From the NCBI GenBank assembly GCA_963726135.1, contig CAVSBE010000002.1:1-64000 (forward strand): DNA of 64,000 nt. The letters are read 5' to 3'. Both the position numbers and the translations under genes were made by a program. The notes below the pieces were generated by a model. The model was not told the DNA's origin, did not search any database, and saw only the letters and a program-made list of their open reading frames with translations. This document shows, piece by piece, positions 39,040-49,925 of this stretch. Every line of letters begins with the position of its first letter. The stretch's first letter is position 1. The stretch comes from Bog-473 sp963726135. GTDB taxonomy: Bacteria; Actinomycetota; Acidimicrobiia; Acidimicrobiales; RAAP-2.

Positions 39040-39069
39040 TTGACAAGGGCGTAACTACAGTGCTGTAAT
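39040..39069 (+). promoter_or_regulatory. sigma70-type promoter of nrdJ
   Basis: TTGACA (39040-39045) and TGTAAT (39064-39069) are separated by 18 bases. A 12-bp palindrome TACAGTGCTGTA (39056-39067) overlaps the -10 element. The predicted start near 39076 falls inside the first NrdR box. Confidence 0.6.
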
Positions 39070-39070
39070 G

Positions 39071-39118
39071 ACACAGCATCTCGTGTCTCGGGGGAGGGTC
39101 TGCCACTATATGTTGTGG
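39071..39118 (+). promoter_or_regulatory. tandem NrdR boxes upstream of nrdJ
   Basis: Box 1 is ACACAGCATCTCGTGT (39071-39086) and box 2 is CCACTATATGTTGTGG (39103-39118). Against the published-type consensus acaCwAtATaTwGtgt they match at about 12 and 13 of 16 positions. Their centres are 32 bases apart, the three-turn spacing typical of NrdR pairs. NrdR is the ATP/dATP-sensing repressor of ribonucleotide reductase genes; its own gene is not in this window. Confidence 0.7.
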
Positions 39119-39281
39119 TAAGGCGATTCGTGCCCCTCCCGGGCGCCGGATCGGGAGACGCGCCTGAGACACCGCTCCGCTGGAATGGGGGGTGGGGTGA
39201 CGGCGCCGACGAGCAGGCAGTGAGCAGGCAGAGCAGGACCGCAGTGACCCCCCAGCAGCCAACGAGGAGGACCCCAGCGCC
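39119..39281 (+). other. nrdJ leader, no further element recognised
   Basis: The gene-free stretch between glpK and nrdJ is 360 bases. Apart from the promoter and NrdR boxes, the remaining 163 bases form the leader. It holds a good ribosome site (ACGAGGAGGACC) but no convincing cobalamin riboswitch. Confidence 0.45.
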
Positions 39282-42134
<2,853 letters not shown>

Positions 42135-42164
42135 CGAGAGCGGTCGATCCATCGACCGGGCCTC

Positions 42165-42300
42165 GGAAACCCGTTGGCGCGCACCTCCCCGTTGCCCGAC
42201 GAGTCGGTGCTGCCCACGTACACCGTGCCGTTGGCGATGATCGCTGCCGTTCCAGGGGTGGTCAACAGGGCGAGCGCGGAGACTCTGACCGGGAATCGCA
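42165..42300 (-). pseudogene. C-terminal scrap of a PQQ-like beta-propeller protein
   Basis: The minus strand reads ALLTTPGTAAIIANGTVYVG followed by STDSSGNGEVRANGFP. This resembles the last blade of PQQ/pyrrolo-quinoline-like propellers (ANG-x-VYVGS). Nothing of the rest of such a gene is seen upstream. It is only about 45 codons, so the call is tentative. Confidence 0.35.
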
Positions 42301-42315
42301 CCGGCCCAACCGTCC

Positions 42316-42822
42316 TCAGGAGGTGCACCCCCATGCGCCGGTCACGTGGACCTTGCCCTTGCCGGGCTTGCCCCTGAACGAGCTGTAGCCCGTGAGGATG
42401 ATGTTCACCTTTCCGGAGGTGTGCGTGGTGGTGATCGTCCCGTTCTTCGTCTCCGATGCCCAGTTCCAGTTCGTGGTCCCGTTGGGCTCCGCACCGATCA
42501 GTGCGACGTTCGGGCCCTCGCCGTTCGACTGGGCAAAGTTCTTCCAGGTCCCGGCCTTGGGTGCGTAGAGCTGAATCGTCCACTGGGTCGCCGGCGCCCC
42601 CTTGAGCGTCCCGTTCAGCATGAACGTCGCCCCCTTCGCGGTGACCACCTGTTGGCTGCAAGGCGTATTCGGTTCACCGAGCGTTCCCGTCACGGAACCG
42701 GTGAACGTGAACGAGGTCTGACTCGGGGCCGCTGCCGCGCCCGCCACGGCCGGCCCGATGGAGAGCCCCAGTCCACACGCACCTGCGATGACGCCGTTCC
42801 TGATCACGGTGGCTGCTGACAT
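42316..42822 (-). CDS. secreted protein of unknown function, 168 aa
   Basis: ATG 42822 follows AAGGAGG, a strong ribosome site, and gives a signal peptide (GVIAGACGLGLSIGPAVAGAAAA). The mature part is Thr/Gly/Asn-rich and beta-type, for example SFTFTGSVTGTLG, TNWNWASETKNG and a C-terminal GAWGCTS, with two Cys that may pair. I do not recognise the family. Confidence 0.65.
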   Translation of the reverse strand: MSAATVIRNGVIAGACGLGLSIGPAVAGAAAAPSQTSFTFTGSVTGTLGEPNTPCSQQVVTAKGATFMLNGTLKGAPATQWTIQLYAPKAGTWKNFAQSNGEGPNVALIGAEPNGTTNWNWASETKNGTITTTHTSGKVNIILTGYSSFRGKPGKGKVHVTGAWGCTS

Positions 42823-42985
42823 GGCCGACCTCCTTCCCCCCGGCAGGGGCGCATACCTGCAGTCAGTGACGGGATCGCGGGCCGAAAGTTACAGATCCGG
42901 CGTGGCACCGGGGACGGGGCTCCGGGTGCGTCGGAACGGGTGATCGGACCCCGAGTCACTCGCCGGGGGATCCGCCGCAGCTGAC

Positions 42986-44293
42986 CTACGGTCGGCGCCC
43001 GTTCGGCATGATGTCGCTCAGCCCCCACTGGTCGAGCGAGTTCAGCTGCACCTGGTCGCCCGTCGCCTCGACGATCTGGTTGCCGCCCACGTAGATGCCG
43101 GTGTGGTAGACGCTGGTCCAGTCGGTCTGGCTGGAACCCCAGAACACGAGGTCACCGGCCGCCAGCGAGGTGAGGGCGACCGGGCTTCCCGCGGTGTTGT
43201 ACTGGTCATTGGCCACGCGGGCGAATCCCACGCCGGCCCCGTTCTCCCACGACGCCAGGGCCAGCCCGGAGCAGTCATAGCCGACCGGGCCGTTGCCTCC
43301 CCAGATGTAGGGCTTTCCGAGTTGGGCGAAGGCGAAGGCCACGGCCTTGTCCCCGGGCGTCACGGGCGAGAACATCAGGCCCTCGGTGGGCGGCGTGCCC
43401 TGGGCGTCGCCGTACGGGTAGGCCGTCCCGTTCTGCGCCTCCACCCAGTAGCCCTGCCCGGAGTGGCTCGAGACCACCCGCTCGGTCGGAGCGAGGCCCG
43501 GACCGCCGGCCGGGGAGCCGTAGAAGCCGGCGTCGCCGTAGTTGAAAATGCCGCCATCGGAGGCCACCATCCAGTACCCCTTGCCGTCGGGCGTCGGCGT
43601 CATGGCGACGATGGGCTTGTTGAGCGCGATCGATCCGGTCGAACCGTAGAAGCTCGCGTCGCCGTAGGAGAAGATCCCGCCGTCGCGGGCCACGAGCCAG
43701 TACCCCTTGCCGTCGGGCGTGGGTGTCATGCCGACGATGGGCTTGTTGAGCGCGATCGATCCGGTCGAGCCGTAGAAGGCCGCATCGCCGTAGGAGAAGA
43801 TCCCACCGTCGGTGGCCACCACCCAGTACCCCTTGCCGTCGGGCGTGGGCGTCATGCCGACGATGGGCTTGTTCAGCGTGATCGATCCGGTCGAGCCGTA
43901 GAAGCTCGCGTTGCCGTAGGAGAAGATCCCGCCGTCGGTGGCCACGAGCCAGTAGCCCTTGGCGTCGTTGGTCGGCGTGATGGCGACGATCGGGTGGTTG
44001 AGGGGCAGGCCCGCAGCCGACCCGTAGGCGGCGGCGGTGCCGAAGTTCCACACCGCGCCCTGTGCACTCGCCAGCCAGAAGTTGTCCGTCGGGACGCTCG
44101 TCAGCGATTCGATGCCGGAGGGAGCGCTCGGCGCCGGCGTGGTCCCAGCGGCCACCGACGTCGCACCGAACCCGAGGGTCCCCCAGGCCAACGCGCCCAT
44201 GCCGAGTCCGGCCATCCACGCCCCGACGGCCCGGCGCCGGCTCGTGTTGCTCCGACCGCGACCGACGTCGCGGCGCGACCCACCAGCGTGCAT
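42986..44293 (-). CDS. secreted NlpC/P60 peptidoglycan hydrolase fused to GYWxVA repeats
   Basis: 435 residues. ATG 44293 gives an Arg-rich N-region and signal peptide (MAGLGMGALAWGTLGFGATSVAAG). Then come about five 42-residue repeats (GKGYWVVATDGGIFSYGDAA is the core) and an interdomain segment. The NlpC/P60 endopeptidase domain has Cys341 in YDCSGLALASW and His397 in YHTGIYVGG, the family dyad. It is predicted to cut D-Glu-mesoDAP type bonds in the wall. Repeats from about 43540 to 44000 are 126-base near-identical units. The repeat domain may target the enzyme to the surface. Confidence 0.85.
   Translation of the reverse strand: MHAGGSRRDVGRGRSNTSRRRAVGAWMAGLGMGALAWGTLGFGATSVAAGTTPAPSAPSGIESLTSVPTDNFWLASAQGAVWNFGTAAAYGSAAGLPLNHPIVAITPTNDAKGYWLVATDGGIFSYGNASFYGSTGSITLNKPIVGMTPTPDGKGYWVVATDGGIFSYGDAAFYGSTGSIALNKPIVGMTPTPDGKGYWLVARDGGIFSYGDASFYGSTGSIALNKPIVAMTPTPDGKGYWMVASDGGIFNYGDAGFYGSPAGGPGLAPTERVVSSHSGQGYWVEAQNGTAYPYGDAQGTPPTEGLMFSPVTPGDKAVAFAFAQLGKPYIWGGNGPVGYDCSGLALASWENGAGVGFARVANDQYNTAGSPVALTSLAAGDLVFWGSSQTDWTSVYHTGIYVGGNQIVEATGDQVQLNSLDQWGLSDIMPNGRRP
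43555..44000. repeat. tandem 126-bp coding repeats of the NlpC/P60 gene
   Basis: Four units with the shared stretch GGCTTGTTGAGCGCGATCGA or close variants recur at about 126-base intervals. They encode the 42-residue GYW repeats. Units 2 to 4 are nearly identical. Confidence 0.8.
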
Positions 44294-44429
44294 GGGGAAC
44301 AGTCGACCTGCCGGCGAGCCGGGTTGAGCGGGGCCCACCCGTGCGCGGCGCGAGTTGGGGCCCCGTTGACGGAGGGGGCGAAGGGACCGCTGGCTTGGCC
44401 GGCGGCGCCATTTCACGAAGACTGGCACC

Positions 44430-45237
44430 GTGGACTTCGACGACATCGCTGACGACCTCTACGGGCTGGCACCCGAGCGGTTCACGGCGAGCCGCGACGC
44501 CCGGGCCGACGAGGCCCGGGCAGAGGGTGACCGCGCCCTGGCCGAGCGGATCAAGAAGCTCCGCCGGCCGACGGTCCCCGCCTGGCTGGGAAACCGATTG
44601 GCCCGCGACCGGGCGCAGGACATCGAGGGCCTCATCGGTCTGGGCGCCCAACTCCGGGAGGCCCAGGTTGGGTTGTCGGGCGACGAGCTGCGCCGCCTGT
44701 CACGGCGCCGGGGTGACGCGGTGGCGGCACTCGTCGCCGAGGCGAGGGTCCTCGCCCGGGAGGAGGACCACTCCGTCTCCGATGCGGTCCTCGAGGAGGT
44801 GACGGCGACCCTCGAGGCGGCGCTGGCGGACCCCGCAGGCGCCGAGGCGCTGCGGCGCGGTCGTCTCACCGTCGCGCTCCGCTATTCGGGTCTCGGGTTC
44901 GAGGTCGCTCAATCCACGCCGCCAGGGAGCGCACGACCGACACGAACGGAAGCGCGGGGGCAGGGTGGGCAGGCTCCGGCGCGGCGAACGACGGTCGGCT
45001 CAGCGTGCGGCCGAACGAGCGACCGACGACGTGGCGCGAGCGTCGGCGACGCTCGCTGAGGCCGAGGACGATCTCCGCGCGACCCGACGGCGCCTGGAGG
45101 AGGCGGAGGCTGCGGTGACCTCGCTGCGCGCCGCGGAAGCCGAGGCAGTGCAGCGGGTGACCTCGGCCCGAAAGGAGTACCGTTCCGCGGTGGCGACGCA
45201 GCACAAACTGGAGCGAGCGGCCGAGCGACTCGACTGA
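44430..45237 (+). pseudogene. conserved coiled-coil protein, frameshifted
   Basis: About 268 codons from GTG 44430. The N-terminal half (DDIADDLYGLAPERFTASRD, IKKLRRPTVPAWLGNRLAR, EARVLAREEDHS) is a pattern I recognise from hypothetical actinobacterial proteins. A frame change between about 44945 and 44985 leads into a long coiled coil (ATLAEAEDDLRATRRRLEEA, HKLERAAERLD). Function is unknown. The pieces fit as one gene, and a single indel explains the break. Confidence 0.6.
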
Positions 45238-45329
45238 GCGGGATCCGGCGTCGGCTCGCGGGACGGCATCAGGTGGCGTTTCGTTGCGGCCGGACCGTGG
45301 GGGTCACGACGAGACCGACTCCAACCCGG

Positions 45330-45547
45330 CCGCATGCACGTCGCTCGCGGGTGGCGTCACCGGTGCGATCCTCGGGGCGCTCGCCGTCACGGCCTACGCC
45401 GGACCCCGCCATTGGGGGACGTCCGTCTCTCCTGCCGTGCTCGCGGGCGGTGTCGGCATCGCGCTCGGCATCGGCGCGCTGGGCGGCCTCTCTCCGGCCT
45501 GGCGCGTCTTGCGCCTCAGCCCGGCGGAGGCGCTGCGATCAGCCTGA
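45330..45547 (+). pseudogene. C-terminal remnant of an FtsX/MacB-type ABC permease
   Basis: About 70 codons read GVTGAILGALAVTAYAG, then a helix, then LGGLSPAWRVLRLSPAEALR. The last part is the diagnostic end of FtsX/MacB permeases (G-x-x-PA-x-x-A-x-x-x-PxEALR). No upstream permease or ATPase sequence is present, so this is a truncated leftover, perhaps from deletion or insertion. Confidence 0.6.
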
Positions 45548-45574
45548 GTGTCCCGGTTCCGCCCTGGGGTCTTG

Positions 45575-46295
45575 TCAGCCCTTGGTCATGAACTGGTACG
45601 TGAAGGGCGCCGAGGGCGGCGTCAACGTCGTCGACCTGTGGCCGGACGTCACGATCAACTTGGTCCCACCGGCTCCGACGTTCACGGTGGACGAGCCGAT
45701 CAGGATCTCCTTCTGGGACGAGGCGGGGGCCAGGATCCCTTCGTAGCTCGGGCTGTGGCCGGTGATGCCGATGGCGACCCACGAGCGGCCGGTCGTCGTG
45801 GCCACCGTCACCGCGTAGGCGGCGATGTCGATCCGGTAGGTGGCGGTCCCCGCGCCTGTCGAGATCTGGGTGAGCAGGGGGGTCTTGGGGGCGGCGGCCG
45901 TCGTGTTGTGGTGCACCGGCGGCGGCGCACCATTGCCGCCGGTGCTGCCACTGCTGCCGATGACCCCGGCCTTCACCAGCCCGAGCGCCGCGCCCGCGGC
46001 CAGGACGGCGAAGGCGACCAGCACCACCGCCACCCGGAGGACGCGGCCCGAGCCCCGTCGACCCTGACCACCGCGGCCGCCTGCGACCGCCGGGATCTTG
46101 TCGGTGTCGGCGTAGGTCGGGTAGGCGTCCGCGAAGAACTGCTGTTGCCGACCGCCCGTGACCGGCTCGCTGGCCTCCCGTGACCGGCGGCTGCCTGCCC
46201 GTGACGGGCTGCTCCGCGCCAGCGACCGGCCGATCGAAGATGGCCGTGGCGGACGGGTCGGGCAGGAGCCCCGTGTCGTCGGCTTGCACGTCCAT
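45575..46295 (-). pseudogene. single-pass membrane protein with DUF4115/RodZ-C-like domain, frameshifted
   Basis: ATG 46295 follows TAGGAGG and begins MDVQADDTGLLPDPSATAIF. A frame change at about 46170 leads to QQQFFADAYPTYADTDKI, a transmembrane helix (VLRVAVVLVAFAVLAAGAAL) and an extracellular beta-rich domain of about 110 residues. That domain includes GRSWVAIGITG and YQF near the end and resembles DUF4115, the C-terminal domain of RodZ. The helix-turn-helix of RodZ is absent. The function is unknown. Confidence 0.55.
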
Positions 46296-46326
46296 GGCCG
46301 GTATTTCGACCTCCTACGCCCCGAGC

Positions 46327-46358
46327 TTGACTCTGCCAATTTTTGACTCTGCCAATTT
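46327..46358. repeat. 16-bp perfect tandem duplication upstream of the DUF4115-like gene
   Basis: TTGACTCTGCCAATTT occurs twice without a gap (46327-46342 and 46343-46358). It sits 32-63 bases upstream of ATG 46295, in an AT-rich patch. Each unit contains the half-symmetric TTGNNNNNNNCAA. A pair of operator sites in a promoter is plausible. Confidence 0.6.
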
Positions 46359-46566
46359 TACGCGGCGGGCCCCTCTGTCTGGGCACACCCAATCCCGGCG
46401 CCCTTGCAGGCGCCAGGCACGAACGCCACGGTACCTCCCGCGACGTGTACCAGGATCCCACGCCGCCGGGTCAGGTGGGTGGCAGCTCCGGGTCGAGCCG
46501 ATCCAGGGGACCGACCGGCCGATTTCCGGTCCGAACGGGCTGATGCGGTCCTGACCATCGGGCCGC

Positions 46567-47073
46567 CTAGCGTCCGATGCTCCCGTCGAGCAGCTCCCGG
46601 GTGATGTCCATGTGGCCGACGTGCCGTGCCGTCTCCTCAATCAGGTGGTACACGGCCCAGCGCAGCGTGGTCGGCCGGAGGTTGCCCGAGGAGGGCAGGT
46701 CGAACGATGCCGCCCTGTCCAAGACGTCGTCCGTCTGCGAGGTCTCGGCCCGGTAGAACGCGACGACCTCCTCGACACCCCAGCCGTCGGGCAACTCGAA
46801 CATACGGGAGCGCCAGCCCATGTCCATGGCCTCGCCGGCGAAGATGGCGCGTAGCCAGAGCCGTTCGGCGTACCCGAGATGGACCAGGATCACCCCGAGG
46901 GAATTGGCAGTGCGGGCCGGCTGCCAGCGGAGCTGTTCGTTCGTCAGGTCCTGGACCTTGAAGATCGCGCTGTCGCGCAGGTGCTGCAGCCACGCCCGCG
47001 CCATGGCGATCTCGTCGAGCGGCGTGGCCTCGTCGGGCCGCGCGACGCTCAGCTGCGGCGGTGTCTCGGGCAT
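46567..47073 (-). CDS. DinB superfamily protein (DUF664)
   Basis: 168 residues of the DUF664 branch of DinB-like four-helix proteins. VHLGYAERLWLRAIF and RWAVYHLIEETARHVGHMD carry the His residues expected to bind a metal. ATG 47073 is used; no strong ribosome site was seen. Members are thought to be thiol-dependent transferases, but no substrate is evident. Confidence 0.8.
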   Translation of the reverse strand: MPETPPQLSVARPDEATPLDEIAMARAWLQHLRDSAIFKVQDLTNEQLRWQPARTANSLGVILVHLGYAERLWLRAIFAGEAMDMGWRSRMFELPDGWGVEEVVAFYRAETSQTDDVLDRAASFDLPSSGNLRPTTLRWAVYHLIEETARHVGHMDITRELLDGSIGR

Positions 47074-47093
47074 CGGGACGCGTCGCGGGGCGG

Positions 47094-47624
47094 CTACCCG
47101 AGCCCCGTCGTCGAGGTCGTGGCCGCCGTGCCCCCGCACACCGACGTGTACCAGGTGGAGATGGTCACGGCGTCCGTCTGGAGCTGGGGATTCCTGCCCA
47201 GGCCCTCGAAGGAGGTGATGAGTCCCTGCTCGCTCGAAGAGTTCTGGATGTCGTTCCGGACCTGCTGCACGAACGTCAGCAGGCTCTTGAACGCCGCCTG
47301 GACCTTGGCGGGGGCAGCGTGGATGGCGCTCAGTGCCTTCTGCACGTTCGCCATGTCCTGGTCGTACGCGGTCAGCATGGCCTGCTTGGCGGTGGCGAAG
47401 TTGCCCGACTCGATCGCCCTCGAAATGGAGGAGCCGACCGAGCTCGATCCCGACTGCTCGGTCCGGACGTCCTTGCACATCGCGCTGTTGGGGGCAGAGC
47501 CCTTGGTTGTTCCCGAGGGGTTGTGTCGGTGGCCGCGTGCCGCCGCGACGCTCATCGGGGCGAGTGCCAGCGTCAGGCCGGCCACCGCAACACTGATCCC
47601 CCGCCACATCGAACGGTGCTTCAC
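47094..47624 (-). CDS. secreted helical protein of unknown function
   Basis: About 176 residues. GTG 47624 was chosen because GGGAGG lies at the right distance upstream; a GTG three codons earlier is possible. A signal peptide (ISVAVAGLTLALAPMSVAAA) precedes a helical domain (ATAKQAMLTAYDQDMANVQK, AAFKSLLTFVQQVRNDIQNS) with two Cys (AMCKDV and TSVCGG) that may form a disulfide. No family is recognised. It is 20 bases upstream of the DinB gene on the same strand. Confidence 0.6.
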   Translation of the reverse strand: MKHRSMWRGISVAVAGLTLALAPMSVAAARGHRHNPSGTTKGSAPNSAMCKDVRTEQSGSSSVGSSISRAIESGNFATAKQAMLTAYDQDMANVQKALSAIHAAPAKVQAAFKSLLTFVQQVRNDIQNSSSEQGLITSFEGLGRNPQLQTDAVTISTWYTSVCGGTAATTSTTGLG

Positions 47625-47798
47625 GGCCGCCACCTCCCGGGGTCGAACTGAAGGGCAGACGTGCCAGCAGTGGTTGCGGTTACACGGGCAGCCGGATCGT
47701 CCGTTGACCTGGTCGGCGGGTCGCCCGCCCGAACGCGGTGGTACGGGCGGGCGTTATGGTGGTCGGCTGACGGGGCGTCAGAAGCTGGGGGCAGCGGG

Positions 47799-48671
47799 TT
47801 GAACGATCTGAGCCGCAAAGTTGCCGTGGTCACCGGGGGAGCGGCCGGCATCGGCCGCGGGATCACCGAGGCGCTTCTGGAGCAGGGGGCTCGGGTCGTC
47901 ATCGCAGACGTCGAAGAGGCCGTGCTCGAGAGCGCGGTGAAGGAGCTCACCGACGCCGGGCCCGTGCGCGGCGTCGTGACCGATGTCTCGTCGGCGCAGT
48001 CGGTGGAGGCGCTGGCGGCGGACGTCTTCGCCCGCGAGGGTGTCTGCCACCTGCTCTTCAACAACGCCGGGGTGACGTCGGGCGGGGGAGGACGACCCTG
48101 GGAGCAGGAGGCCAACGACTGGGCCTGGTGCTTCTCGGTCAACGTCTTCGGCGTGGCCAACGGCGTCCTCTCCTTCGTGCCGCGCATGATCGAGTCGGGC
48201 GAGCCGGGCGTGGTCGTCAACACGTCGAGCATGGACGGGGGCATCGCGCCCGTCCCTTACGCGTCGGTCTACGCCTCGAGCAAAGCGGCGATCTCCTGCT
48301 TCACCGAGGCACTGGCCCACCAGCTCGTGGCGGCGGGCACCGCCCTGCGAGCCGCCGTCTTCTATCCCTCGGGCGGACTGCTCGACACGGGCCTCTGGAC
48401 GGCGCAGCGCAACCGCCCCGAGGCGCTCGCACGGTTGAGGCCCAGGCCTCCGGCCCCCGGCACGACCTTCGAGGAGTTCAAGGCACAGCTCGAGGCGGCC
48501 GGCCGTCCGGTCGAGGTGATGGACCTCTTGGAGCTCGGTCGCTTCTGCGTGCAGGGCGTGCAGCGGGGCGACTTCATCATCGGGAAGGGCCTCGAGGAGT
48601 CGGCGGCCATGTTGCACCGGCGTGCCGACGCGATCGGGGCCGGACAGCTGCCGCCGGCCGCACTGAGCTGA
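47799..48671 (+). CDS. SDR-family oxidoreductase
   Basis: 290 residues. TTG 47799 starts a classical SDR with TGGAAGIGRG (cofactor), NNAG, NTSSMDG (Ser) and YASSKAAI (Tyr-x3-Lys). An extended C-terminal region (LRPRPPAPGTTFEEFKAQLEAAG) is longer than in minimal SDRs. The stop overlaps the start of the next gene (TGATG). It is the first gene of a five-gene plus-strand operon. Confidence 0.85.
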   Translation: MNDLSRKVAVVTGGAAGIGRGITEALLEQGARVVIADVEEAVLESAVKELTDAGPVRGVVTDVSSAQSVEALAADVFAREGVCHLLFNNAGVTSGGGGRPWEQEANDWAWCFSVNVFGVANGVLSFVPRMIESGEPGVVVNTSSMDGGIAPVPYASVYASSKAAISCFTEALAHQLVAAGTALRAAVFYPSGGLLDTGLWTAQRNRPEALARLRPRPPAPGTTFEEFKAQLEAAGRPVEVMDLLELGRFCVQGVQRGDFIIGKGLEESAAMLHRRADAIGAGQLPPAALS

Positions 48672-49912
48672 TGACCGCCACCTCGTCGGCGCCCGCCCGC
48701 TACACCGTCGTGTCCGCCGACGGCCATGCCGGCGGTGACATCGGGGACTACCGGCCCTACCTGGCTCGTCGCTGGCACGACGATTTCGACGCCTGGGCGG
48801 CCGATTACGTGAACCCCTACGCCGACCTCATCGCCCCCATCGCCTACCGCAGCTGGGACAGCGATCGGCGCCTGGCCGAGACCGAGTCCGACGGCATCGC
48901 GGCGGAGGTCCTCTTCCCCAACACGGTCCCCCCGTTCTTCGCCGAGGGCAACCTCGTCGCCCTGCCGCCCACACCGGAGGACTACGAGCGCCGCTGGGCC
49001 GGAGTCCAGGCGCACAACCGCTGGCTGGCCGACTTCTGTGCCCGGACACCGGGCCGCCGCGCCGGCATCGTCCAGGTGTTCGCCAACGACATGAACGACG
49101 CCGTCGCCGAGGTCCGCTGGGCCGCGGCGACGCTGCACCCCTTCGGCGGCATCCTGCTCCCGTCCATCCCGCCCAACTCCCACCTCCCTCCACTCTGGGA
49201 GGACCACTACGAGCCACTGTGGCGGGTGTGCGCCGAGCTGGACGTGCCCATCAACATCCACGGGGGCAGCGCACTACCCGACTACGGGGAGCACGAGGCG
49301 GCACGGGCCATGATGCTGATCGAGATCCCGTGGTTCAGCCACCGTTCCGTCTGGCACCTGATCTTCTCCGGAGTGCTCGAGCGCTACCCCACGCTCCGCT
49401 TCGCCGTCACCGAGCAGGGCGTGGCCTGGTTGCCCCGCGGGCTACAGACGCTGGACTGGTTCTACGGCCGCATGACGACGGCGAACGCCGCTGAGGCGAA
49501 TTTCTTCGGTGCCGCCGCGGCCAAGATGACCATGACCCCCACCGAGTACTTCGCTCGCAACTTCTGGATCGGCGCCAGCTTCCTGCGGCCGAGCGAGGCG
49601 CCGCTGTGCCGCGACCTCGGCATCGACCACGTCATGTGGGGCGCCGACTACCCGCACTCCGAGGGGAGCTATCCGTACACGACCGAGGCGCTGCGGGTGG
49701 CCTTCGCCGCCTACCAGGAGCCCGACGTCCGTGCCATGGTCGAGTCGACGGCGGCCACCTTCTACGGCTTCGACCTCGGTGCGCTGCGACCGATCGGCGA
49801 CCGCGTCGGGCCGTCGGTGGCCGAGGTGGCGCAGCCGCTGGCGCCCGAGGACTGGCCGACCAAGACGACGTGCAACGCTTTCGACCCCACGCAGATCCTG
49901 CGTGCCTGGTGA
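48671..49912 (+). CDS. amidohydrolase 2 family protein (first copy)
   Basis: 413 residues of the COG2159/PF04909 metal-dependent hydrolase or decarboxylase group (ACMSD, gamma-resorcylate decarboxylase relatives). VSADGHAGG is the degenerate metal motif at the N-terminus. PINIHGGSALPDYG supplies a central His, and DHVMWGADYPHSEG supplies the Asp/His end. It shares its N-terminal (SADGHAG, YRPYL) and C-terminal (YGFDLGALRPIGDRVGP) frames with the second amidohydrolase, so they are paralogues. The reaction is not known. Confidence 0.85.
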   Translation: MTATSSAPARYTVVSADGHAGGDIGDYRPYLARRWHDDFDAWAADYVNPYADLIAPIAYRSWDSDRRLAETESDGIAAEVLFPNTVPPFFAEGNLVALPPTPEDYERRWAGVQAHNRWLADFCARTPGRRAGIVQVFANDMNDAVAEVRWAAATLHPFGGILLPSIPPNSHLPPLWEDHYEPLWRVCAELDVPINIHGGSALPDYGEHEAARAMMLIEIPWFSHRSVWHLIFSGVLERYPTLRFAVTEQGVAWLPRGLQTLDWFYGRMTTANAAEANFFGAAAAKMTMTPTEYFARNFWIGASFLRPSEAPLCRDLGIDHVMWGADYPHSEGSYPYTTEALRVAFAAYQEPDVRAMVESTAATFYGFDLGALRPIGDRVGPSVAEVAQPLAPEDWPTKTTCNAFDPTQILRAW

Positions 49913-49925
49913 CGAGGGAGGGAAC

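Noticed and set aside
39119..39281. Possible cobalamin riboswitch upstream of the B12-dependent nrdJ
   Set aside because: I could not find the conserved B12-box or the paired core segments. The NrdR boxes explain the region better.
43555..44000. Second regular repeat block
   Set aside because: Coding repeats of 126 bp in the NlpC/P60 gene; not CRISPR or a mobile element.
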